NCBI GenBank assembly: GCA_963921195.1
Contig: OY992536.1
Location: forward strand, 290,365,530-290,429,529
DNA length: 64,000 nucleotides
Reading direction: 5' to 3'
Origin: Pegoplata infirma
Lineage: Eukaryota; Arthropoda; Insecta; Diptera; Anthomyiidae
The notes beneath the pieces were generated by a model. That model saw only the letters and a list, made by a program, of their open reading frames with translations. It did not search any database and was not told the origin of the DNA. Shown here piece by piece: positions 24,601-36,600 of the stretch. Position 1 is the first letter of the stretch, and each line of letters opens with the position of its first letter. The position numbers and the translations under genes are program-made.

Positions 24601-27600
24601 CCAAAGTCCCGACGTTTTGGCATCAATTTTCACACAAACTACTTCTTTTATAACGAACTCGGTTAAAACGAACTACTTATTATGGCCCCACGAACACAAT
24701 TTGATGTATATTTAACTTTTTTATAACGAACTCCTATTAATATTTTGAAATGTGCGGCAATTATGATTACCAAACTCACAAAAGTTAGAAATTTTTGGTT
24801 AATATTATAATTCTGATAATATTTATTTATATTTTTAGTGTTTTCTTCTCAAAAAGCAGTTAACTTACAAAAAAACGTTAAATAAATTAAAATTAAAACT
24901 TTTTTTTGGAAATAAAACTGGGTTGATTTAAAATATACCCCGCTTATAGCGAACTTCGCTTATAACGAACCATTTTTACTGGTCCCTAGGAGTTCGTTAT
25001 AACCGGGTTCGACTGTATTATAAAAAAATGAAATATCTTGCGATGCATTATTTTTTTATTAATTTTAAGAACATCAACATTTTCTGAAATCGGTCGAGCG
25101 GTTTTCGAGATATCGGAATTTGAAACTTAAACTTAATTTGAATCAAAATAAGACAATTTTAACCCATGGCGCATTTTTATCAAAATTTCGAGTTTTTGGT
25201 AAAAATTTTTCAAAAAAAAAAATTTTTTTTTTGATAAAATGGGGCCACGGCTCAAAATGGCCGGATATGGCTCAAATTAATTTTAAATAAAAGTTTGTCT
25301 TAAGCTCTATGAGAGGTTGAATAAAACAAAATTTGAAATTTTTAGGAAAAAACCTCCATTTTTACAAATTTCAAATAGCGATATCTCGAAAACCGTTCAA
25401 ACAATTTTAAAACTTTTTTTGCAGCTCAAAAATTTTTTATATAAATGAAGATTTAGATTTTAAAATTCAAGTTTCTGAATTTTATTTTAGAATATTTCAA
25501 CGCCAAATTTTAAGCAATTTCGAAAATTTGTTTAGCCGACTTTTTCGTAATTTTTTTTTGTAATATCAAAAGAAATAAATGGTGTTGTTCCTTATAATGA
25601 ACTTTAAATAGAATTAATAATGAACTGAAAATAGAATTTACATTTTAAATACAAAATACAAAATTACTAATAAAATACAATTTTTTTTTTTAAATTTTTT
25701 TTATAAGTAACAAAAAAAGAACTATTTATAACAAATAGCAATTATTTTGCTTTTTCTATAAAAAAAAATAATTTGCACTTTAAATTGTACGGCACTGTGA
25801 GTAATCAGAACTTTGAAGGAATGTTTTCTTATTTTAACCACGCATTTTTCAATTAAATTTTTTTTCTGGAAATATTTATTAACATTCCAAGAGCTTATTA
25901 AAAATTTTGTAATGCATAATCATAAATTGTTAACTTTAAATTTAGCAGTTAAAAAAATAATTAATTTTGTCTGCCTAAATATATGGGGCATTCCATGTCA
26001 AATCGGACACTTTGAAATTTTTTTTTTAGATTTTTCCAATTTGTTTACAGTTTTTAGTACCTTTCGAAAACTCTTTCGTTGTAAGTTTTCAGATTTTTTT
26101 GATGATCCGTTCAAAAGATATCGAATTTTTAAAAATTGGTAGTTTGTTCGTTTACTCAAACTTCTTTTACTCATAACTTCTTCAATAATGGTCCAAATTT
26201 CAAATATCTAGTATGCGATTTTTATGTTGTAAAATTTAAATCTCATTTTTGAAAATGTTTGTACTCTTAGATTTTTTTTTAAATTTTTTTGTTTAAAACG
26301 TCCATCGATTATACAAATTTTTTTCCCCAGGAGGATCGTGGGATAACGATTATTACTATTTTTTTAAATTTTTTGAAAAAATGTTATTGTAATTTTCCAA
26401 TCTCAAAATCATTTCTACTGCTCCAACGGTGCAGTAGAAATGATTAAAATTTGCTCCAACCGCTCTAACTGCCCTAATAGTGCCCTTAGAGCAACAAAAT
26501 GTATGACCGACCCACAATATTTTTTTAGTCTAAAAATTTTCTCTGAACACACATAGCCTCTATCTCTAATTGTTAAGGAGGTCCCCATACATTTTTTTTA
26601 TTTTTTGTAAATTTGTTTTATTTAATCAGCTTCTACCGGTTCAATGGTGCGTCCGAGAGGGGTCATTTGTGATACCGACCCCCATCTATTTTTATCCTCC
26701 AACATTTTTGTAAAACATTCCACAGCCCTATTTCCACTCCATAAGTAGGCTTCTATTCAAAATTACATTATTATAAAATTTGCTCCAACTGTTATTTGTT
26801 AGGGAGTGGAGATAGGGCGTAGGTATGTTTTAAAAAAATGTTGTAGGGTAAAAATAAATGGGGGTCGGTCTCTCTAATGACCCCTCTCGGACGCACCATA
26901 GGACCGGTTGAAGCTGATTAAATAAAACAGATTTACAAAAAATAAAAAAATAAAATTGTAGGGGGACCGCCTTTACAGATAAAGATAGAGGGCAGGTGTG
27001 TTCAGAGAAAATGTTTGGAATCGGTCATACATTTTGTTGCTATAAGGGCACTATTAGGGCAGTTAGAGCGGTTGGAGCAAATTTTAAAAAAATGTCGTTT
27101 TGTGTGGGAGCCCCCTTGGAAATTGGAGATAGGGTATTAGTTTGTTCCAAAGAAATGTTAAGACATAAAAACTAACGGGGGTTGGTCTTATGAATGACCC
27201 CTCTATGACGCATCATTGGAGCAGTAGAAATGATTTTGAGATTGGAAAATTACAACAACATTTTTTCAAAAAATTTAAAAAAATAGTAGTAATCGTTATC
27301 CCACGATCCTCCTGGGCAAAAAATTTGTAGAATCGATGGAAGTTTTACACAAAAAAATTTCAAAAAAATCGAAGAGTACAAACATTTTAAAAAATGAGAT
27401 TTAAATTTTAAAACTTAAAAATCGCATACTAGAGCGCTTTTAAGAATTTTTTGGGGGTTTTTTTTTTTTAAAGTACGTAAAAAAACAAAAATTTTGAAAA
27501 AAAATGGAAATTTGGACCATTATTGAAGAAGTTTTACTCAAGTAAAACTTTGAGTAAAGGAACAAACAAACTACCAATTTTTAAAAATTCGATATCTTTT

Positions 27601-30600
27601 GAACGGATCATCAAAGAAATCTGAAAACTTACAACGAATGAGTTTTCGAAGGGTACTAAAAACTGTAAACAAATTGGGAAAATCTAAAAAAACAAGCGTC
27701 CGATTTGACATGGAATGCCCCATAGGCTTTAAACAATTGGATTTTTGAAAATATTTTCAAAATTCTGGTATTGAAAGAAAGTGCTAGATATAGACTTTTT
27801 GATGATTTGATAAAGCATGAAAACATTAACAAAATGCGAATGTGAATATTTTTATAAAAATTCTCCAATTTTTGAAAATATTTTCAAAACTCTGGTATTG
27901 AAATAAAGTGCTAGATTTAGACTTTTTGATAATTTTTGTTAGCATGAAGACATAAAAAAAATTCGAATGCGAAAATTTTTATAAAAATTCTTAAAAAAAG
28001 AGAAATTTGGCAATTAGAAAAACTTTTCAATAGATAAAGCCATAAGAAGCTTAAAAATCAATTCAATATTCCCAAAAAAAAATTAAACGTGTTAAAAACT
28101 TTTTTTTTTGTTCACCGAATTTAATAAATTCATTCTTTTACACACTGCTCATAGTAATTTAGTATAGAATTGAAAAATAAAAACAAAATGAAATAATACA
28201 TTCTGATGTTATATGAAACAAAAACAAAAAAAGGTAAATGCCATTCAATGTTAGCTAACAACAAAATAGCGCGTCATTATTTGCAAAACCTTAAGAAATG
28301 GCAAAAACACAAAAAAAGAACAAAGAACAAGTTAAGCACCCGACACTGACACAATAATACACAATAAAATTACACACTAACACATTACTACACTTTAAAG
28401 AAAACCCCTATCAAAAAATCTGTAAAATAACTTTCAATTTAAAATAACAAATTTTTAGCAGATTTTTCTGCTGAAATGAAGATTTTGACAGAATTCTCTG
28501 CCATGCAATTACTGAAAACAACAGAAATTTTGCAGATTTTTTACTGATTCTGTTTGCTAAGTTTTACAAAGTTTTTGTGAAGATTTTCAGCAGATTATTT
28601 TGGTAAACTACACCAAGAAAAGTTGTACAGTAACTATTTACGGTTATTTAAAAAGTTTTTAGTTAAATTTGTTTTAAACGTCTTATCGTTTGTTTTTCAA
28701 GGAAACTAAAACATCGAATGATTTATACAGTTGTTAAAAAAAATAACTAAAAATTTTACGGAAAAATATTTTTATCAATTAAATTATTTGTGACTAATTA
28801 TACCGTATAATTTTACAGAAGTACGGATTTTGTAGTTTGTTATTAAAAAAATGCAAACCAATTGCACTATCTAATAATTAAAGTGGACGAATATAGCTCC
28901 CGCTTAAATGCGTCACTAAATATGTGAGCAGATTTTTCTACTGTCTTGATAGATTTATCTACTGATTTGACCCAAGTTATCACTACAGAAATTTAGCAAA
29001 CCACGTCTGCTAAAATCCGCAGATGTCTCATATGGCTCAATATTTCTCATTTCAGCAGATTTTTCTGCTGATTAAACAGAGTTTTTATTTTGAGTGTAGT
29101 CAATGGTCTACTTGCAATGAAAAAAAAAGTAAAACAATTCCAAGGAAGATACTTACTAACTACCTCCACACACTTAGATAACAATTGTAGATGACAGATA
29201 AAACTGTAGATGACTTGAATAGAATTGTACTTTAAAATTGCGTTTTATTGCAAAAACATACTATAATCAGTCATGGTAAGATAAGATGAAATGATAACGA
29301 CGAACAAATGAATGTGGGTGTTAAAGATTTGAGTTCAAATTGTGATTTCAAGGAATATGATATTAACTATCATTAACTGGAAGAGAGAAAGAACGAAAAA
29401 ATGATTTACAGAAAAAAAAAGCAAAAATCATGATAATGAAAGTTTAAAGTTGCATGTAACTTTGTATTCGTAGAAGTTAATCGAGACAGTTCCTTTGAAA
29501 AACCACAAGTTAAGGGGTTTTTTTTATGGAAAAAGTATTTATTATGAAGTAGTACTTGCATGAATTTAAAAAAAAAAAATTATACATATATTTTTAATGA
29601 AAATTTAGCAAGAATTTAATAAGTGATGTGTGCTAATTAGTAGGGTGTTCAATTAATCGGGTATTTTTATTGTTCGATTAAACGATTAATCGACATTTGC
29701 CATTTTTGATTTATTTAATTAAACGAATAAAATTTTAAAATTGATCGATTAATCGAATAATTCAAAATTCACAAAATTTTCTAATGTTACTCATACGCTA
29801 TGTTGAAACAAGAAAATACAACCAAATTACTAAATTGTTATAAAATTCAAAATTCAAATGCAATTTTCTCGAAAAAAACTAAAAACACATGTCTGATTTT
29901 TTTTTTTGTGTGAATAGACAAACATCTAAACTTTTAATAATTTTTATTTTTTTTAAAGTGGCTGGATTTTTGATAAATTTACTTTTTTAAAAAACGGAAA
30001 ATTTCAGAACGGGCTCTGAAAATTAAAAAAAAAAAAAATATTCCAAAGCCCATACAACCATACAAGAATGTAAATCTTTGAGATTGTGGTGCATTCCGTT
30101 TTAATTTGATAAATCTTTAATCCAGGCAACTCGACACAAATTTGACCATTTTTCCAATATTTAACCACGCCTTCTTAGCCCAGTTTTCGAAAAATTTAAA
30201 AACGAAAATCGCAATTTTTATACCCTCCATTCTAGTGATAGAAGGTATAAGTATATATAAGTTTGTCATTCCGTTTGTAACTCATCGAAATATCGGTCTG
30301 GGATCCCACAAATTATATGGGGCATTCCATGTCCAATCGGACACTTTGAAATTTTTTTTTTTTTTGATTTTCCCAATTTGTTTACAGTTTTTAGTACCCT
30401 TCAAAAACTCTTTCGTGGTAAATTTTCAGACTTTTTTGATGACCCGTTCAAAAGATATAGAATTTTTAAAAATTGGTAGTTTGTTCCTTTACTCAAACTT
30501 CTTTTACTCATAACTTCTTCAATAATGGTCCAAATTTAATTTTTTTTTTTCAAAATTTTTGTTTTTTACGTATTTAAAAAAAAAAATCCCAAAAAATTCT

Positions 30601-33600
30601 TAAAAGCGCTCTAGTATGAGATTTTTAAGTTTTAAAATTTAAATCTCATTTTTGAAAATGTTTGTACTCTTCGATTTTCTTGAAATTTTTTTGTGTAAAA
30701 CTCCTATCGATTCTACAAATTTTTTACCCAGGAGGATCGTGGAATAGCGATTATTGCTATTTTTAAAAATTTTTGGAAAAAATTTTATTGTAATATTCCG
30801 GTCTTAAAATCATTTCTACTGCTCCAATGGTGCGTCATAGAGGGGTCATTTATAAGACCGACCCCCATTAATTTTTACGTCTGAACATTTCTTTTTAACA
30901 AACTAATACCCTATCTCCAATTTCGAAGGGGGCTCCCACACAAAATGACATTATTAAAAATTGGCTCCAACCGCTCTAACTGCCCTAATACTTAGTGCCT
31001 TTAGAGCAGCGGTGCCCAAAAAGAGAAACGATAATATTTTTTTTGTTTTTTACGCTCTCTGTTGTTAGTTTTGTTGTTGTTCGGATTGTGTACGTGTATT
31101 TTTGTCGATCTTTAACAAGTGTTTGGGCACCATTGCTTTAGAGCAACAAAATGTATGACCGACCCACAATACTTTTTTAGTCCAAACATTTTCTCTGAAC
31201 ACACTTACTCTCTATCTCTAATTGTTAAGGCGGTCCCCATACAATTTATTTTTATTTTTTGTAAATTTCTTTTATTTAATCAGCTTCTACCGGTCCAATG
31301 GTGCGTCCGAGAGGGGTCATTAGTGAGACCAACCCCCATTTATTTTTACGATACATTTTTTTAAAACATACCTACGCCCTATCTCCAATCCCTAAGTAGG
31401 CTCCCATACAAATAACAGTTGGAGCAAATTTTATAAAAATGTAATTTTGTATGGGAGCCTACTTAGGGAGTGGAGATAGGGCGTAGGTATGTATTAAAAA
31501 AATGTTGTAGGGTAAAAATAAATGGGGGTCGGTCTCACTAATGACCCATCTCGGACGCACCATTGGACCGGTAGAAGCTGATTAAATAAAACAAATTTAC
31601 AAAAAATAAAAAAATTGTATGGGGACCGTCTTAACAATTAGAGATAGAGGGTAGGTGTGTTCAGAGAAAATGTTTGGACTAAAAAAACATTGTGGGTCGG
31701 TCATACATTTTGTTGCTCTTAGGGCACTATTAGGGCAGTTAGAGCGGTTGGAGAAAATTTTAAAAAATGTCGTTTTGTGTGGGAGCCCCCTTAGAAATTG
31801 AAGATAGGGTATTAGTTTGTTTCATAGAAACGTTAAGACGTAAAAATTAATGGGGGTCGGTCTTATAAATGACCCCTCTATGACGCACCATTGGAGCAGT
31901 AGAAATGATTTTAAGATTGGAAAATTATTTTTTTCAAAAAATTTAAAAAAATGGTAATAATCGTTATCCACGATCCTCCTGGGCAAAAAAGTTGTAGAAT
32001 CGATAGAAGTTTTGGTTTTTTTTTTAAAGTACGTTAGAAAACAAAAATTTTGAAGAAAAAAAAAAAATTTAAATTTGGATCATTATTGAAGAAGTTATGA
32101 GTAAAAGAAGTTTGAGTAAAGGAACAAACTACCAATTTTTAAAAATTCGATATCTTTTGAACGGGTCATCAAAAAAATCGGAAAATTTACCACGAAGGAG
32201 TTTTCGAAGGGTACTAAAAACTGTAAACAAATTGGGAAAATCTAAATTTTTTTTTCAAAGTGTCCGATTTGACATGAAATGCCCCATATATAAGTATTCA
32301 TAATCCCCGATCTAGCGATGCCCGTCTGTCTGTGGAAACTTAATATATTTATTGGAAGTTCTCCCGAGAAGTTTGGTATTGCATTTGAGCTATATCGGTT
32401 CAGCGGTTCAAAAGTTATGAACGAAAACGTAAGGACACCTAAAAAATTTTAGTATATTCAACATAACCTAAAAATACAAAATGCTTTAATTCGGCTGCTG
32501 GTTGACTTATGTCAACATAATTGAACACCAAATGGTATTTAAACAAGTACAAACATATTTTTTGACAAAAAAAGAAAAAAATCGCGGATTTTTTTTAACC
32601 AAATTTATGTTTTTCGCGGAAATTTTTTTTTTTCAAAAATTTTTTTTTTGTTTTCAAAAGTAATTTCCTTTTAAATAAGGTTTTTGCAATAATCTTTTAA
32701 AAATTGTCGAGGGTATCACTACATTCGGCAAGGCCGAATTTAACTTTTTTACATTGTGGAGGGTAGAAATACATTCGGCTGGGCCGATTTTAACTTTTTA
32801 CTTGTTAATTCAATATTTACCTCAAATCATATGTTAATTCAATATTTACCTTGTTTTAAAATGTTATTTGAAATTTTAATATTTCAAATTGATCTTGATA
32901 CTTCATTGTAATTGAAAGACGGCAAATTATCAGTAAAACATTTAAGCTGAATTAACAATGACGCTGCACTCTGTGCCAGAGGGGATTTTATTCTTTCCTT
33001 GTTCGCACCTACACATTTTTTGTATGATTTCGTCTCTATTGATATCTAGAGATGGTACTCTGTAGTACTGAGTACTCCGACATTGTGTCGGAGCCTTTAT
33101 TTGAAAATAAGGAGAAATTGAGATTGTTTTGTTTAATTAATTCCCTTCCTTTCTTGTTTTCTTGCAGGCACTGAAGAATGTCCTGTCAAATCGGTTGTCA
33201 ATCGTGTGGGCATACAGTTGCACAAAGCTCTTTCAGAAAAGGGTATGGCCCTATTGGTGAATCATGGCATTTGTGATGAAAAGGTAAGAATTCGAAATTG
33301 TTTAATATGAATACCAAACATTCACAAATATTTAATTTTAATAAAATCTTTAGTTGAAAACAGCCTGGGATCATTTAGATGATTTTGTCGATTTATCAAC
33401 AGATGTTAAACAACTTTACATACGTTCCGGTGATGATAATCATGGCTATGTTAGTCCAGGCTTAGAACGGTTCGATGGTAAAACACCAGAATTGCGTCAT
33501 GCATTCAATATTTGCACACTGAATGCAAAAAATCTACCAGAAGATCCGCTACCGGGTTTTGCAGATCACATATCCGATTTGGCTGAAGATTTTAAAGCCC

Positions 33601-36600
33601 TGGCTCGTTTTGTTTTACAAGCTTTAGCTCTATCACTTGATATACCACAGTCATTTTTCCTGGAAAAACACTCACATATGTTGTCGGGAGATCATGATAA
33701 TGAAACAACACTGCGTCTGCTTTATTATCCACCCGTTATTGAAGATGATGATTTAAATAAAAATGAATTTGTCAAGGGTCGTTGTAAATACAGTTATCAA
33801 CGTTGTGCTTCAAATCAACCCGATTTTCGTCCAGAATATAATCCACGTGATGAATACAATGATGTCGATGGTGAAGATGCAAATAAAAGTTTAGAAGCCA
33901 CAGAACGAAGATTACCCAATGGTGCTATTATACGTTGTGGTGCCCACACAGATTATGGTACATTCACATTATTGGCACAAGATTCAGAAGGTGGTTTAGA
34001 AGTCAAATTACCGGGTAGTGAGAAATGGCAAAGAGTTGGTCATTTACCGGGTGCCATATTAATAAACTGTGGTGAAATATTAAATATATGGACACAAGCT
34101 AGATATCCTGCATTGGTGAGTTAGATATATTTGAGTTGAGAGATAAAATTTATAGTTTTGAAATAATTTTCTTATTCTTATTTTAGAATCATCGTGTTGT
34201 AGTACCCGAACAGGAACATTTACGTTCAAGGGGTCGCCATTCTATAGCATTCTTTTGTCATCCTGGTAGGTTTAGCTAGTTTTAACTTTTATTTTTTTTT
34301 TTTTATTAAAATTTGTTGGTTTCATTTTATTTTAGATAATATGACAATGATTTCACCTAATGATTTACCTCTACCCGCTGATGCTCAAGATGGCACTATC
34401 AAAAAACAACGCAAGAAGTCATTTAAAATGGCAAAAGAAAAGTAAGTTTAAAAATCTTGCAAGTTTTTACAATGATTTTACTGTGAAATTGACAAAATGT
34501 AATTATCAATTACAACAAATTTTAAATATAAAATATAGTTATCGATTACAAGAAATTTTGTATAAAAAATTCTAAAGCTATCGACAACAAAAACTTTTTT
34601 ATAGAAAATTCTATAGTTATCGATAACAAAAAATGTGCTATAGAAAATTCTATAGTTATCGATAATAAACAATTTTCCTATATAATTCTATAGTTATCGA
34701 TAGCAACAAATTTTATACAGAAAATTTTCTAGTCATCGAAAACAAACAATTAAAAAAAAATTTCTATAGAAAATTATGTAATTATCGATAACAAAAAATT
34801 TTTATAGAAAATTCTATAAAAATCGATAACAAAAATTGCCCTATAGAAAATTCTTTTACTATGCATAACAAACAATTTTTTATAAAAAATTTCTTTAAAT
34901 ATCGATAGCAAAAATGTCCTGTAAAAAATTCTTCAAATATATACAAATAAAATTTTCTATAGAAAATTAAATAGTTATCGACAACAAAAAATATTTTTTT
35001 AAAAAATTTTGTAGTCATCGATTACAAGAAATATTTTATAGAAAATTCTATGGTTATCGATAACATTTTTTTTTTATAGAAAATGCTATAGCTATCGACA
35101 GCAAAAAAATTTCTGCAGTAAATAATATAGTAATATAGTAATCGATAAAAAAATCTTTTTGAAATTATATAGTTATCGGTAGCAAACAATTTTCTATAGA
35201 AAATTAAAATATTTTTAACAAACAAATTCTTTAAACATCGACAACAAACAATTTTTCTATAAAAAAATTTTTAAATATCGACATCAAAAATTTTCTATAG
35301 AAAATTCTTAAGTTATCGATAACAAAATATTTTTTATAGATATTCTACAGTTATCGATAACAAAAAATATTAAAAAGAAAATTCTAAAGTTTTCGATAAA
35401 AAAATCTTAAGTTATCGATAGCAAAAATAGTTCAATAAAAAATTCTACAGTTATCGATAACAAAAAATTATCTGTAGAAAGTTTAATAGTTGTCGATAAA
35501 AAAAATTTTTTAAAGAAAATTCTACAGTATCGGTCACATAAAAATTGTATAAATAGTTCTTAAAATATCGATAACAAACAAAATTGCGATAGAAAATTCC
35601 CTAGCTATCGATACCGAAAAGTTTTTTATAAGAAAATTCTATAGTTATCGATAATAACAAATTTTCTATAGAAAATTCTATAGTTACCGATAACAAAAAA
35701 TTTTCTACAGAAATTTCTATAGTTATCGATAACAAAAAAATTTCTATTGTAAATTTATAGTTATCTATAACAAAAAATTTTCTAAAGAAAATTCTATAGT
35801 TATCGATAGCAAAAAATTTTCTATAGAAAGTTCTAACAAAAAATTTTCTATAGAAAATCGATAACAAACAATTTTCTATAGAAAATACTAGTTATCGGTA
35901 ACAAAAAATTTCTATAAAAAATTATTTTATATCAATAACAAAATATTTTTTATAGATAATTCTATAGTTATCGATATCACAAAACGTTCTTTAAAATTTT
36001 TTAATTTATCGATAACAAAAAATTGTCTTTAGAAAATTTCTTAGTTATTGATAACAAAAAACTTTATATAGAAAATTCTATAGTTACCGATTACAAAAAA
36101 TTTACTAGAGAAAATTCTATAGTTATCGATAACAAAAAATTAACTATAGAAAATTCTATAGTTATCGATAACAAAAAAATTTCTTTAGCAAATTTTATAG
36201 TTATCGATAACAAAAAGTGTTCTGAAAAAATTTTCTATAGAAATTCAATAGTTATCGATAACAACAAATGTCTATAAAAAATTCTATTGTTATCGATAAC
36301 AAAAAATTTTGTATAGAAAATTCAATAGTAATCGATAACAAAAACTTTTCTACAGAAATTTCTAACAAAAAATGTCTATAGAAAATTCTATAGTTATCGA
36401 TAACAAAAAATTTTCTATAGAAAATTCTTTAGTTATCGATAACAAAAAATTCTATAGAAAATTCTATAGTCATCGACAACAAAAAATTTTCTATAAAAAA
36501 TTCTATAGTTATCGATAACTAAAGAATTTTCTATACAAAATTCTATAGTTATCGATAACAAAAAAATTTCTATGGAAAATTCTATAGTTATCGATAATAA

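Larger units (their letters stand above)
30219..32806 (+). mobile_element. DINE-1-like Helentron, subfamily C, interrupted by FB1
   Basis: 5' end TATACCCTCCATTCTAGTGA; after FB1 (30319-32285) the element resumes with ATTCATAATCCCCGATCTAG, a short GTCTGTCTGTGG run and the subfamily C body. It ends with two successive hairpin termini: TTCGGC-AAG-GCCGAA/AACTTTTTTAC, then GGAGGGTAGAAATACATTCG and a second hairpin before AACTTTTTACTTGTT. Confidence 0.75.

Noticed and set aside
25813..26142. 109-residue frame entering FB1
   Set aside because: T-rich hydrophobic translation of AT-rich DNA that runs into the foldback arm. The same text recurs at 30350-30510 as part of a repeat.
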